This document shows positions 7,563-16,822 of a DNA stretch of 64,000 bases, piece after piece. Made by a program: the position numbers and the translations under genes. The notes under the pieces are model-generated. The model was given only the letters and a program-made list of their open reading frames with translations. It was not told the origin of the DNA and searched no databases. Origin of the DNA: Acidobacteriota bacterium. Its GTDB lineage: Bacteria; Acidobacteriota; Aminicenantia; Aminicenantales; Saccharicenantaceae. Within the stretch, counting starts at the first letter, position 1, and each line of letters opens with the position of its first letter. The stretch spans positions 412,082 through 476,081 of the forward strand of contig JAWSUF010000002.1 of the NCBI GenBank assembly GCA_033549365.1. Reading direction: 5' to 3'.

Positions 7563-7853
7563 TACTCCCTGCCTCCGGCAACGGAAGTGTGTTGCGGCCT
7601 CGAATAGGTTTTTTCTTTTCTTATTTTTCAATGCATTCCTTTCTCAGTTCTTTAAAGCTGAGTAGAAGCCCATCCTGCGTTTTAAACACACATTGAGGCG
7701 GATAATCCTGGGGACACAACATGCAAAATAGAGTCGGACATTTTCGTATTGTGTTGATAACCTTGTTGATGGAGTTGAAAAAGAGAGGCATCGGGCATAA
7801 TCTATAAGCAAGAAAGAAAAAATCAGGATGATGATGGATGAGAGTCCGTGACA
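7563..7853 (+). other. AT-rich intergenic region between tRNA and tilS
   Basis: No convincing gene is seen. A T-rich run at about 7611-7620 follows the tRNA and may end transcription, though without a strong hairpin. A TTGAAA followed 17 bases later by TAATCT (about 7775-7797) could be a weak tilS promoter. A minus-strand frame of 77 codons here has no recognisable family or ribosome site. Confidence 0.4.
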
Positions 7854-9218
7854 ATGATATTGACCGATATCGCTCGTGACACGTTAACCCGGCGGAAGTT
7901 GTTCCGGCCGAGGGACAAGGTGCTTGTCGCCTGTTCCGGGGGCGCGGATTCCATGGCTCTCCTCCACATGCTTTGGGAGATGCGGAAGGAATTCGGGATT
8001 CGTCTTGAGGTCGGCCATTTCAACCACGGCCTTAGGGTTTCAGCCGGGGAGGACGAATGCTTTGTGGACGAGACCTGCGCCCGGCTCGATTTACCGTTTA
8101 TCTCCGAAAAGGGAAACGTCCGGGCTTTCGCCGCGGCCCGCAAGATGAACCTCGAGGAGGCCGCCCGCGATCTCCGGTATGCTTTCCTTCGGGAGACGGC
8201 GCTGAAAATGGGAGCGAACCGGATCGCGACCGGCCACACCCTGAACGATCAGGCGGAGACATACCTTATGAGGCTTCTCCGGGGAAGCGGGATGTCCGGC
8301 CTCGGGGGAATCGCCGTTTCGACAGAGGAAGGGATCGTCAGGCCACTCATCGAGGCGGAAAGGCGTCATGTCCTGGAATATCTGAAAAAACGCCGCATTC
8401 CCTTCCGCGAGGACGAATCGAACCGCGACAAGAGAATTTTGAGAAACCGGATCCGGCTGGAGCTTTTGCCTTACCTGGAAAAACGATACGGCCCCGGCCT
8501 TGTCTCCCGCATCGGCCGCCTGGCCATTATCCTCCAGGAAGAGGACAGAGTGATGACGGAGTTGTCCCGGGAAATGCTGGCGTGTGTTACGTCGCGCCCG
8601 GCGAACCGGCGGAAGGCGATCGATGCTAAAGCCCTTGAAGAGCTTGAGCCGGCCCTGGCCGCCAGAGTGGTCCGGGAGTTTTTGCGAGATATCCGGGGTG
8701 ACCTCCGGGGATTGGATTCGGGCCATATCACATCCGTCCTGAAATTGACCGAATGCGGGGCCAGCGTTCTTCCCGGCGGTTTTGAAATCCGCCGCAGAAA
8801 AGGGAAGATCTATTCGCAGGAAACCGGAGCGGAACCTGGGGATTTCGAGATCGAATGGGACGGCGCCGGAGAACTCGTTCTGCCGAATGGGCTGCGCTTT
8901 CGGGGAAAACGGATGAGCCGCAAGGCCGCGGATGCCGTGCCGTTCGACGACCGGAGCCGGGCTTTTGTGGACGCCGATCGGATCGAGTTTCCTTTGCTTG
9001 TGCGCAACCGCCGTCCCGGTGACCGCTACCGCCCCCTGGGCGCGCCCGGATCGAAGAAGCTCAAGGAAATCCTTCGGGCCAAGGGCGTCGAAGTCGAAGA
9101 CCGGGACATCCTGCCGGTCTTTCTTTCCGGAGGCTCGATCGTCTGGGTCCCCGGCCTTCCCGTCGCCGAAGCCTTCCGCCTCCGTCCATCCACCCGCTCC
9201 GTTTTCTTGCTTGGCTGA
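7854..9218 (+). CDS. tilS: tRNA(Ile)-lysidine synthase
   Basis: The protein is about 454 residues and begins with the PP-loop ATPase motif ACSGGADSMALL, followed by VGHFNHGLR, the family motif GHTLNDQAET, and the ESNRDKRILRNRIR region typical of TilS. The C-terminal part (about 340-450) matches the TilS substrate-binding domain with RPGDRYRPLGAPGSKKLKE. TilS attaches lysine to C34 of tRNA-Ile2(CAU) so that it reads AUA. ATG 7854 is preferred over GTG 7848 because a GAGAG lies 9 bases before the ATG but only 3 before the GTG. The gene sits next to a CAU tRNA. Confidence 0.95.
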   Translation: MILTDIARDTLTRRKLFRPRDKVLVACSGGADSMALLHMLWEMRKEFGIRLEVGHFNHGLRVSAGEDECFVDETCARLDLPFISEKGNVRAFAAARKMNLEEAARDLRYAFLRETALKMGANRIATGHTLNDQAETYLMRLLRGSGMSGLGGIAVSTEEGIVRPLIEAERRHVLEYLKKRRIPFREDESNRDKRILRNRIRLELLPYLEKRYGPGLVSRIGRLAIILQEEDRVMTELSREMLACVTSRPANRRKAIDAKALEELEPALAARVVREFLRDIRGDLRGLDSGHITSVLKLTECGASVLPGGFEIRRRKGKIYSQETGAEPGDFEIEWDGAGELVLPNGLRFRGKRMSRKAADAVPFDDRSRAFVDADRIEFPLLVRNRRPGDRYRPLGAPGSKKLKEILRAKGVEVEDRDILPVFLSGGSIVWVPGLPVAEAFRLRPSTRSVFLLG

Positions 9219-9601
9219 CCCGACGTTGCTTGGCTCTGGAAACTTATTGAAATAGCTATAATTACTAAAATTCATCAGTTTGGAAAATTCGTTAGAACAT
9301 CAATTTTTCCCATCAAAAATGATTGTTTAAGCCTCATGTCGACTGGATCTGTGCAGCGAATTTTCTCTTTACTCAAGTCAGATGGTGCTGCTTAATAAAT
9401 TTCTTACGTTTGGGTAGAGACATGAAGATCAGTATTGCTTCAGAAAAAGGCTTTTTAAGGCCTTGGCATTGAAACCCTGAATGAATTGGATATGTTTGCC
9501 GAAAAAGATTTTGATGACCAGATTCATCCGGCGGGGATCCGATAGAAGCTTGGTTTGAGAATAACCCAAGCGGGAGCAAAGGCTTTATCGGCCTTAGCCG
9601 A
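9219..9601 (+). other. AT-rich gap without recognisable gene
   Basis: These 383 bases separate tilS from asnB, which converge. Frames on both strands are short or full of stops. A plus-strand TATAAT at 9257-9262 has no -35 partner. The sequence may be decayed coding DNA, since several short frames resume after stops, but no family can be named. Confidence 0.4.
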
Positions 9602-11500
9602 CTATTTGAGATAAGCTTCCCGCCACATTTCGAAAACAAGAAGCGCCCAGAGCTGGTGGCTGAAGTTCTCGCGGCCTTCGCGGTGGGCTTCGACCATCGT
9701 CTGAACGGCCTCGGGCCGGAAGAGACCTCCGGCGCGGATCCGGCCGAAATCGAGGTAATGGGTGACGAGCCCGCGCAAATCCTCTCGCAGCCAGTGCTTG
9801 ATGGGAATACTGAAGCCTTCCTTGGCGCGATAGAGGGTTTCGTGCGGCAGAAGACGTTCGAGGGTTTTCTTGAAGATCCACTTCGTCGTCATCCCCCGGA
9901 GCTTCATGTCGCCGGGAAGTGAAAAAGCGAATTCGACGACTTTGTGGTCGAGGAGCGGCACGCGTGCCTCGAGTGAAGGCGCCATGCTCATCCGGTCGAC
10001 CTTGACCAGGATATTGTCGGAAAGATAGGTCATGAGATCGATGTAGAGCTCGCCGTTCAGGGTGTCGAGGCGGCCGGCTTTGTCGAGAACGGTTCGGAAC
10101 GATTCGCGATCGGACAGATCCGGCGGACCGCCGGCCCTCCCGGCGAAATCCGGCGTATATAGGGCCGTTTTGTCGCTCAGCGAAAGAAACATCATCCAGC
10201 GCATGTGCCGCATTGCAGCCGGATGGTCGAAGCCCTGGGCGAAGCGGCGCATTTTGTTCCAGGCGCCCTTTTTCTTGGACGCGGGCGGGATGCGCCGGAG
10301 CAGCGGCCAAGCCGCCCGGGCCGCAAGCCCGACACCGAAGCGCCGGGCGATCTTCTGCGCCAGGTAGTGCTCGTAGCCCCCGAAGACCTCGTCGCCGCCG
10401 TCCCCGGAGAGGGCCACGGTCACTTGCTCACGGGCCATTTTGGAAACGAGATATGTCGGGAAGATGGAAAAATCGCCGAGCGGCTCGTCGAGGTGACGGA
10501 TGAGCTTTTCGGTAAGTTCAAGAGCCTGGGGCTCGCAGATGAACTCCTCATGCTCGGTTTCGAACTTTTGGGCGATCCGCCGGGCATGCTCGAGCTCGTT
10601 GTAGGATTGATCCTTGAATCCGATGGAAAACGTCTTGAGGGGCGAGGCGCCGAGTTCACGCATCATCCCGACGACGGCCGAGGAATCGATGCCGCCGCTG
10701 AGGAAGGCGCCCAGGGGAACGTCGCTCACGAGCCGCATCCGGACGGCTTCCTTGAGGAGGGCGTAGAGTTCATCCTGGATGTCTTCGAGTCGCCGCATTG
10801 GCTTTTCCGCCGCGGCATCCGCCTCAGGAATATCCCAGTAGCGCTCCACCCTGATCCGGCCCTTCTCATAAATCAACATGTGCCCGGCCGGGAGCTTGTA
10901 GATGTTCTTGAACATCGACAGCGGGGCGGGGACATATTCGACCGTGAGATAGATATCCAGAGCTTCGGGTTCGAGCTCCCGCCGCACACCGGGATGGGCG
11001 ACGACCGCCTTGAGCTCTGAGCCGAAGACGAGCGATCCGTCCGGAATTTGCGTGTAGTAAAGCGGCTTGATCCCGATCCTGTCGCGGAAGAGCGTCAGCG
11101 ACTTGTCCCGGCCGTCCCAGACGGCGGTTGCGAACATGCCGCGCATGCGGCGGACGACGTCCCGGCCCCATTCCTCGTAGCCGTGGAGAACGGCTTCGGT
11201 GTCCGTCCGCGTTTTGAAGATGTGGCCCCGGCCCTCGAGCTCTTCACGCAATTCAAGGAAATTGTAGACTTCCCCATTGTGGGTGATCCAGATGCGGCCG
11301 TCCTCGTTGGCCATGGGCATCCGGCCGCCGTCGACGTCGATAATGGCCAGCCGCCTCGATCCGAGTCCGGCGCCGGCTTCGACGTGAACACCGCCGTCGT
11401 CGGGTCCCCTGTGAACCAGCGTCCCGCACATGGCCTCAAGAATTTCGCGGGAAACGGATTCACCCTGGGGGGATCGGGCGATGCCGCAGATGCCGCACAT
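9602..11500 (-). CDS. asnB: Asparagine synthase (glutamine-hydrolysing)
   Basis: The 632-residue enzyme has an N-terminal class II glutaminase domain starting MCGICG (Cys2 nucleophile), HRGPDDGG and NGEVYNF, then a C-terminal synthetase domain with the PP-loop SGGIDSSAVVGMM and the ALSGDGGDEVFGGY motif. It makes asparagine from aspartate, glutamine and ATP, or amidates another acid: the paralogous family also serves lasso-peptide and cell-surface polysaccharide pathways. It is the last gene of a minus-strand operon, and its ATG overlaps the stop of the membrane protein by one base (TGATG). The neighbouring membrane protein suggests a surface-glycan context, but plain AsnB is the simplest reading. 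Confidence 0.92.
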   Translation of the reverse strand: MCGICGIARSPQGESVSREILEAMCGTLVHRGPDDGGVHVEAGAGLGSRRLAIIDVDGGRMPMANEDGRIWITHNGEVYNFLELREELEGRGHIFKTRTDTEAVLHGYEEWGRDVVRRMRGMFATAVWDGRDKSLTLFRDRIGIKPLYYTQIPDGSLVFGSELKAVVAHPGVRRELEPEALDIYLTVEYVPAPLSMFKNIYKLPAGHMLIYEKGRIRVERYWDIPEADAAAEKPMRRLEDIQDELYALLKEAVRMRLVSDVPLGAFLSGGIDSSAVVGMMRELGASPLKTFSIGFKDQSYNELEHARRIAQKFETEHEEFICEPQALELTEKLIRHLDEPLGDFSIFPTYLVSKMAREQVTVALSGDGGDEVFGGYEHYLAQKIARRFGVGLAARAAWPLLRRIPPASKKKGAWNKMRRFAQGFDHPAAMRHMRWMMFLSLSDKTALYTPDFAGRAGGPPDLSDRESFRTVLDKAGRLDTLNGELYIDLMTYLSDNILVKVDRMSMAPSLEARVPLLDHKVVEFAFSLPGDMKLRGMTTKWIFKKTLERLLPHETLYRAKEGFSIPIKHWLREDLRGLVTHYLDFGRIRAGGLFRPEAVQTMVEAHREGRENFSHQLWALLVFEMWREAYLK

Positions 11501-13323
11501 CAGTCTCTGGGGGTGAGCACAAGCTCGAAAAAGACGCCGAGATTGCGCCGTTCCTCGCTCTTTTCGTCTTCGAAATAGGGGATGGAGGCTTTGGAGGCCC
11601 CGATCTTGATCCGGTGATGGTGATTGTATCCAATGCGGAAGCCCGTGCCGACGGGAAAGACGAGTTCACGCCTCTCCCGGGGCTGAAGGACGACCTTTTG
11701 GGTTTTCCGTCCGACTCGGACGCGGACGGTGTTGTCCCGCCGCACGTTGTTGGTCAGCCGGACGGTGATCTCCCTGACGGGGAAATAGGTCTTGAGAACC
11801 ATCTCGGTTGTTTTGGCGCCCAGCGTCCAGAGGCCTTCGGGCTCTTCCTTACGGTTGAAATTGTCGTCAAGAAAGTGAAGGATCCCGTCATGAGGCGGTG
11901 TTCCGCAGGGAACGCGGAATCCGTGAGGGTTGGTGTTGGTCGGGAATTCGTTGACCAGGGTCATCTCGAGCGGCAGAGCTTTGACGGGGAATTTCTTGGC
12001 GTGGGCGGCCGGGCTCATCGAGGACTGGAGCGGAGAGAGAATGAGCGGGGCGATGAAAACGGCGGCCATGGCCCAGATGGCGACGATGTGCCTCGGCCGC
12101 ACGGTCATCGCGGGCAGGAAGAAAAACAGGGGATAGATGTTGAGGAAATAGCGGTTGGCGACCGATCCGCCTCCACCGCCGAAATTTGTCGGCATGAGAA
12201 TGAGATAGATCAGGATATGAAGGGTGAGGGCGGCCAGGATGAGCCATTGATAAGGTTTTTTCGGCGCCGCGAAAAACAGGATCAGGAACAGGACGGCGGG
12301 AAAGAAGTACCAGGCGAGGCCGGTGAAACGCCCAAAGACATAGTAAAACACGTTGTAAATGAGGAACTTGGGGGAGACGAGGGCCCTGTCGAAATAGTCC
12401 TCCGAGGTCATGGCGTGTCCCGTGGAATCGAAGGTCACGTCGCTTTTTTCGAGGGGATAGACGAAGTAGAAGGACTTTCTCTCTCCGCCCATGAAATTCC
12501 AGTCCGAGGTCAGAAGATAGTTGGCCCCGAATAGAACCGCCGCGCTGGCCAGAAAGAACACTCCGGCCAGGAAGGCCTTGCCGATCTTTTTCTGCAGAAG
12601 CAGTCCCAGACCGATGGGGATCATGAGGACGATGTTGGGCGGCTTGGAGAAAACGGCGATTCCGGCCAGGAAAGCCGCCAGATAGTCGGAGGAGTCGGAC
12701 AGGAGGAACGCCTTGAGACGGCCCGGCCGCATATCGTCCCCCTCGGCCGGATCTCCGGCTTTTTTCTTGTATCCCCACAGAAACAGGACGGAAAAAACGA
12801 GGAAGAAATTGAAGAAATCCGGTGCGATCCAGAAATAATAGACGTATCCCGCCGTGGCGAAAACGAAACTCGAAACGGCGAGAAGGGACAGCCCCGGCCG
12901 GCTGGACCTGGAAAACCAGGTCAATCCCATGAGGAGGACGAGGAGAAGGCCGAGCGCGTGAAAAACGAAAAACCCGTTGACGCCGAACAGACGGACGAAA
13001 GGCGCGGCGAACAGGGGATAAGCGAAGGATTTGGCGTAAAAGATCCGGCCGTCTTCGGCTTTTTTCAGGAAAATGCCCATAGGCCCGGCTGCGTAGGACT
13101 GATAGTAACGGGCCAGGTCTTTCTTCGTGTATTCGAGATCGCCGTCGAAGGCGATGCTTTCGGTCATGGCAAAATAGACGGCCTGGTCGGCGAAAAGGAA
13201 TCCGTTGACTTTGGACGGATGGTTGACGAACAGCGCGAAGCCCAGGAAGACGGTGAAGACGGCGATCAGAGCCAGGAGGGCCTTCTGTTTTTCTTTGAGC
13301 ATGGCCTCTATCGAATACCACAT
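11500..13323 (-). CDS. Large multi-spanning membrane protein, ArnT/PMT-like glycosyltransferase resemblance
   Basis: About 607 residues form roughly ten hydrophobic segments, from a first one near LLALIAVFTVFLGFALF to PLILSPL around residue 430, followed by a soluble beta-rich C-terminal domain of about 160 residues. The loop with FADQAVYFAMTESIAFDGDLEY after the first membrane segment is placed like the acidic catalytic loop of GT-C glycosyltransferases (GT39/GT83). That family is a guess. ATG 13323 is given as start; a TTG at 13341 has a better ribosome site (GAGG 8 bases upstream) and may be the true one. Confidence 0.7.
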   Translation of the reverse strand: MWYSIEAMLKEKQKALLALIAVFTVFLGFALFVNHPSKVNGFLFADQAVYFAMTESIAFDGDLEYTKKDLARYYQSYAAGPMGIFLKKAEDGRIFYAKSFAYPLFAAPFVRLFGVNGFFVFHALGLLLVLLMGLTWFSRSSRPGLSLLAVSSFVFATAGYVYYFWIAPDFFNFFLVFSVLFLWGYKKKAGDPAEGDDMRPGRLKAFLLSDSSDYLAAFLAGIAVFSKPPNIVLMIPIGLGLLLQKKIGKAFLAGVFFLASAAVLFGANYLLTSDWNFMGGERKSFYFVYPLEKSDVTFDSTGHAMTSEDYFDRALVSPKFLIYNVFYYVFGRFTGLAWYFFPAVLFLILFFAAPKKPYQWLILAALTLHILIYLILMPTNFGGGGGSVANRYFLNIYPLFFFLPAMTVRPRHIVAIWAMAAVFIAPLILSPLQSSMSPAAHAKKFPVKALPLEMTLVNEFPTNTNPHGFRVPCGTPPHDGILHFLDDNFNRKEEPEGLWTLGAKTTEMVLKTYFPVREITVRLTNNVRRDNTVRVRVGRKTQKVVLQPRERRELVFPVGTGFRIGYNHHHRIKIGASKASIPYFEDEKSEERRNLGVFFELVLTPRD

Positions 13324-13370
13324 TTTCAGGCGGAAATACAACCGAGCTTCCTCTCCCAACCCAAGCAACG

Positions 13371-14147
13371 TCAGGGATAAAGGGAGAGGTAGGCGGTGAT
13401 GATGGCGTCGCCCCAGACCATGGCGACGAAGGCGGCCGGGGCGAGGAAGGTGCCGAAGGGCAGGGCGAACTGCAGGTTTTTCCTGCCGAACTTGATGACG
13501 GCCGCGCCGACCAGCGCTCCGGAGAAGGAAGCCAGAATCAGGGTGAGCAATGTCGATTTCCAGCCCAGAAAGGCGCCGACCAGAAGCATCATGGTCACGT
13601 CGCCCATGCCCAGGCCCTCCTTGCGCCGCAGCAGGAAATAGGCGCCGTAGACGAAAAGCAGAAACCCGGCCCCGACGACCGCGCCGATGAGGGCCTGTTT
13701 GAATGTCAAATCATCCCGAAGGGCGGCATAGATGAGAGCCAGCGCAAACCCCGGAAGCGTGATGACGTCCGGCAGGATCTGGTGAAAATAGTCGATAACC
13801 CCAAGGACGATCATAGCGCTAGTGAATAGGGCTGCCGCGAAGAAATCCAGTGAGAAAACCCCTCCTCCGCGCAGAAACACCAGAACCAATCCCGAGGCCG
13901 TCAGGAGTTCGACGAAGGGATAAACAGGAGAAATCTTCTTCCGGCAGGCCCGGCACCGGCCGCCCAGAAAAATGTAGGACAGAACCGGGATGTTGTCCCA
14001 GGGCCGGATTCTCTTGCCGCAGCCGGGACAGGACGACGGCGGCTTGAGCAGGCTCATGTCGCGGGGCAACCGGTGGATGACGACGTTGAGAAAGCTCCCC
14101 CAGGCCAGGCCGAAGATCCCCACCAGGACTGCGTTTACCGTTTCCAT
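13371..14147 (-). CDS. pilD: Prepilin peptidase / N-methyltransferase
   Basis: The 258-residue membrane protein has the N-terminal methyltransferase part with two zinc-binding pairs (CPGC and CRAC) and the A24 aspartyl protease residues in VIDYFHQILPD and GMGDV. It cleaves and N-methylates type IV prepilins and type II secretion pseudopilins at the inner membrane. About seven membrane segments are visible. Its start overlaps the upstream exported-protein gene by 13 bases. No pilin operon is present in the window, although the upstream neighbour has a pseudopilin-like tail. Confidence 0.92.
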   Translation of the reverse strand: METVNAVLVGIFGLAWGSFLNVVIHRLPRDMSLLKPPSSCPGCGKRIRPWDNIPVLSYIFLGGRCRACRKKISPVYPFVELLTASGLVLVFLRGGGVFSLDFFAAALFTSAMIVLGVIDYFHQILPDVITLPGFALALIYAALRDDLTFKQALIGAVVGAGFLLFVYGAYFLLRRKEGLGMGDVTMMLLVGAFLGWKSTLLTLILASFSGALVGAAVIKFGRKNLQFALPFGTFLAPAAFVAMVWGDAIITAYLSLYP

Positions 14148-14998
14148 GGGCTGGCCGCCGCCTTCACAGTCCCGGTTTCCGGGTCGTAGAGATAGGGATT
14201 CCCGTCGAAATCCATGGGCACTTCTCGCAGCATCCCGGCCGTGACGAGAGCCTCCAGTGAGGCGGGATTCCGTCCCCGGCTTTCGCGATAGGCGGAGATA
14301 ACCTTTTTCAGGGCCTCGGTGTCGATGGCCGCCTTGACCTGATAGAGATGGTTGGTTGCGATCCTGCGGACCCGGTCTTCTTCGGCCGTCCGGTAGATGT
14401 CGAGCCAGGTCTCCCAGGCCGTGCGGTAGTCGGAGACCCGGAAGATGGCGTTGGCGTGCAGGCGTCGGACGAAATCGGGTGCGCCCGGAAGATCCATGGC
14501 CGCCGCGAAATAGCGGCGGGCCGTCTCAAAGTCCTTGACCGTCATCTGGGAGATGTGCCCGGCCAGGAGCGGGATGATCCAGTTTTCTGGCATTTTTTCC
14601 ATGCCGCGGTCCAGGATGCGGTAGGCCAGCGGGACGTCCCGGGCCTCATGGACGGCGATCAGGGCGCCGATCTCGTAGGGATCGATATATCGGGGATCGA
14701 GTTCGGCGATGATGCCGTAGATGTGATCGAGATAGTCGAAACGGTCGGCGATCCGCGTGTCGCCGTAAAACTGAATGGACCAGATATAGACGAGATCGGC
14801 CGCAAGCGAATTGTAGCCCAGGGTGGCGTATTTCAGGAATTTTCCGGACGGCACGTAGATGATCGAGGACCCGGGGATCTTCTGCCGGACGATGTCGTCG
14901 GTCCGGACCTTGACCGCCGTGAAGCCGGCCCCCGTCGCCAGGAGAAAAGCGGCCAGCAGGAAGCCGGAGCGTTTTCTCTTTCGGGCCTCGGCCGTCAT
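14135..14998 (-). CDS. Membrane-anchored TPR-like protein with pseudopilin-like C-terminus
   Basis: The protein has about 287 residues: a basic start, one membrane anchor (FLLAAFLLATGAGFTAV), helical repeats resembling tetratricopeptides in the middle (for example DVPLAYRILDRGMEK and DFETARRYFAAAMDL), and a C-terminal PASLEALVTAGMLREVP..FDGNPYLYDPETG. That tail resembles the conserved end of GspG-type major pseudopilins. ATG 14998 is chosen because GGGGAG precedes it; an ATG at 15019 overlaps the permease stop but lacks a ribosome site. It sits between an ABC permease and pilD. No specific function is recognised. Confidence 0.75.
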   Translation of the reverse strand: MTAEARKRKRSGFLLAAFLLATGAGFTAVKVRTDDIVRQKIPGSSIIYVPSGKFLKYATLGYNSLAADLVYIWSIQFYGDTRIADRFDYLDHIYGIIAELDPRYIDPYEIGALIAVHEARDVPLAYRILDRGMEKMPENWIIPLLAGHISQMTVKDFETARRYFAAAMDLPGAPDFVRRLHANAIFRVSDYRTAWETWLDIYRTAEEDRVRRIATNHLYQVKAAIDTEALKKVISAYRESRGRNPASLEALVTAGMLREVPMDFDGNPYLYDPETGTVKAAASPWKR

Positions 14999-15018
14999 GT
15001 TTCTCCCCGCCTCCTCCA

Positions 15019-15783
15019 TCAAATGAAGTCCCGGCGCCTGAAAATGAGGACGGCCAGGCCCAGGATGAACGCTGTATAGAGGAGGCCGTAGAGAACGGCC
15101 CAGGCATGAATGCCCGCCGGGATGGCCAGGCCGTGGACGACCTCGGTCTTGAAGTTGAAGTTTTCGAGGTCGGGAAGGACCATGTAGAGGAATTGAACCA
15201 GGGTGCGGCCGAGTCCGGGCTTGATCTTCCGGATCAGAGCTTCAAGGCCCCAGGACATGTGCCCGATGACGTAGAAGGAGAGGGAGAAGATCGAACTCAG
15301 GATTGGAGTCGAAAATGTCGAAAACAGGATGGCCACGGCGGTCAGCAGAATGAGTTCGAGAAAGATATAGGCCACGGCGACGAACATCGCCCATTCGACC
15401 CGGAAGGTGTGGAGGAAGAGCAGGACGAGAAAAATGAGCGTCATGAGGCCGGTCATGACGGCCAGGGTCAGGACGAGGCCGAGGAATTTACCCAGGATGA
15501 ATTCGACCCGGTGGATGGGTTTGGAGAGAAGCGTGAAGATCGTCTTCTTGTCGATTTCCTTGTAGACGAGGCCCGTGCCCATGAGGATGGCCATGAGAAC
15601 GCCGAAGATCGAGATGGAGGCCAGACCGACGTCCATGACGACCTTGACTCGGTCGCCGACAGTCAGGATGGCCAGCACCCTCGACGCCGCAATGGACAGC
15701 GCGGCGAAGAAGAACAGAAGATAGAGGATGCGGTCCCGTTTGGCTTCTCGGAAGGTGTTGAGGGCGATCACGGCGACGGTCAT
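15019..15783 (-). CDS. ABC-2 type transporter permease
   Basis: The 254-residue protein has about six membrane segments and the N-terminal pattern VIALNTFREAKRDRILYLLF common to ABC-2 permeases of the NosY/ABC2_membrane_2 kind, including LVYKEIDKKTIFTLLSKPI in the first cytoplasmic loop. It pairs with the ATPase encoded just upstream, whose stop it overlaps by 4 bases. The exported substrate is unknown. Confidence 0.85.
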   Translation of the reverse strand: MTVAVIALNTFREAKRDRILYLLFFFAALSIAASRVLAILTVGDRVKVVMDVGLASISIFGVLMAILMGTGLVYKEIDKKTIFTLLSKPIHRVEFILGKFLGLVLTLAVMTGLMTLIFLVLLFLHTFRVEWAMFVAVAYIFLELILLTAVAILFSTFSTPILSSIFSLSFYVIGHMSWGLEALIRKIKPGLGRTLVQFLYMVLPDLENFNFKTEVVHGLAIPAGIHAWAVLYGLLYTAFILGLAVLIFRRRDFI

Positions 15784-16697
15784 TGCTTTTTCACCATATC
15801 GACGAAGATGTCTTCGAGCGTTGCGGTCCGCGGCAGGAGAGAGACGATCCGGCCCTTTCCCCCCCGGGCCATGTCCAGCAGGCGCTCCACCATGGCCTCG
15901 TCGAAAAGCTTGAGCAGGGCCTTGTCGCCGTGGATGGACACGTTCTCGCCGAGACCGGCCAGGTCGCCGGGATCGAAACCGGAAACCGTCGCTTCGGTGA
16001 AGAGGACTTTCTCCGAAACGAGGTCGTGAAGGCGGCCCTGGCTGACGATCCGGCCGCCGACGATGATCGCAACCCGGTCGCAGATCATCTCGATGTCCTG
16101 GAGGATGTGGGAAGAGAGGAATACGGTTTTCCCTTCCTTCTTGAAACGGACGATGATATCCCGGATTTCCTTGCGGCCCAGCGGATCAAGCCCGCCGAGC
16201 GGCTCATCCAGGATGACGAGGGACGGCTCGTTGATGAGCGCCTGGGCCAGCCCGATTCGCTGGAGCATGCCGCGCGAAAATTTGCGGAGCTGGAGATCGG
16301 CCGCGAGTTCCATGCCCACGAGGGCGAGAAGGCCGCGGATCCGGTCCTCTTTCTCCCTGGCCCGCAATCCGAAAAGGTCGGCATAGAAGGAGAGAAATTC
16401 AACGGCCGTCAGGTAGTCGTAGAAATAGGGGTTTTCGGGCAGGAAGCCGACCCGCTCCCTGGCTTTGGGAGAGAGATGGGGCGTCCCCAGGACCGAGATC
16501 GATCCCGCATCGGGAAAGATCAGCCCGAGGAGACACTTGATGGTCGTCGTCTTCCCGGCGCCGTTCGGGCCGAGATAGCCGAAGATTTCGCCCTCATCGA
16601 CGGATAGGGAAATGCCTTTGAGGATGTCCTTTTTTTTCGGGATGAAGCCGAGACTGAACGATTTGTGGAGATTTTGGATGTCGATCGCTTTGCCCAT
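15780..16697 (-). CDS. ABC transporter ATP-binding protein
   Basis: This 305-residue ATPase has Walker A (GPNGAGKTT), the signature region KFSRGMLQRIGLAQAL, Walker B LVILDEPLGGLDP and the switch histidine in SSHILQD. A C-terminal domain of about 80 residues follows, typical of exporters of the CcmA/NatA kind. ATG 16697 is chosen because GAGG lies 7 bases before it; the longer start is TTG. It is the first gene of the minus-strand operon that runs to asnB. Confidence 0.9.
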   Translation of the reverse strand: MGKAIDIQNLHKSFSLGFIPKKKDILKGISLSVDEGEIFGYLGPNGAGKTTTIKCLLGLIFPDAGSISVLGTPHLSPKARERVGFLPENPYFYDYLTAVEFLSFYADLFGLRAREKEDRIRGLLALVGMELAADLQLRKFSRGMLQRIGLAQALINEPSLVILDEPLGGLDPLGRKEIRDIIVRFKKEGKTVFLSSHILQDIEMICDRVAIIVGGRIVSQGRLHDLVSEKVLFTEATVSGFDPGDLAGLGENVSIHGDKALLKLFDEAMVERLLDMARGGKGRIVSLLPRTATLEDIFVDMVKKQ

Positions 16698-16714
16698 GAT
16701 CAATCCTCACCCCT

Positions 16715-16742
16715 ATCTTAGCCAAGGTGGCCGGCTTGTCAA
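16715..16742 (-). promoter_or_regulatory. Promoter of the ABC transporter to asnB operon
   Basis: On the minus strand TTGACA (16737-16742) and TAAGAT (16715-16720) are 16 bases apart. The predicted start lies only about 10 bases before ATG 16697, leaving a very short leader that still holds the GAGG ribosome site. Confidence 0.6.
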
Positions 16743-16787
16743 TATCGATTCGTGAATGGATCAGGGCAACCCGATTCCTTGATCTGA

Positions 16788-16795
16788 TGTATAAT
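16788..16795 (+). promoter_or_regulatory. -10 element TGTATAAT before the MEMO-family gene
   Basis: The -10 hexamer TATAAT at 16790-16795 is preceded directly by TG and has no good -35 box. It lies 28 bases before the chosen start at 16823 and thereby argues against longer in-frame starts. Confidence 0.5.
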
Positions 16796-16822
16796 GCCGG
16801 ATCGAGAGAGGCTTCGATTCCG

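Noticed and set aside
7621-7854. Minus-strand frame of 77 codons between tRNA and tilS
   Set aside because: Low-complexity, Cys and Phe-rich, no ribosome site, overlaps the tilS start and shows no family.
9373-9639. Minus-strand frame of 88 codons overlapping the end of asnB
   Set aside because: Runs from inside asnB into an AT-rich gap and has no ribosome site or motif.
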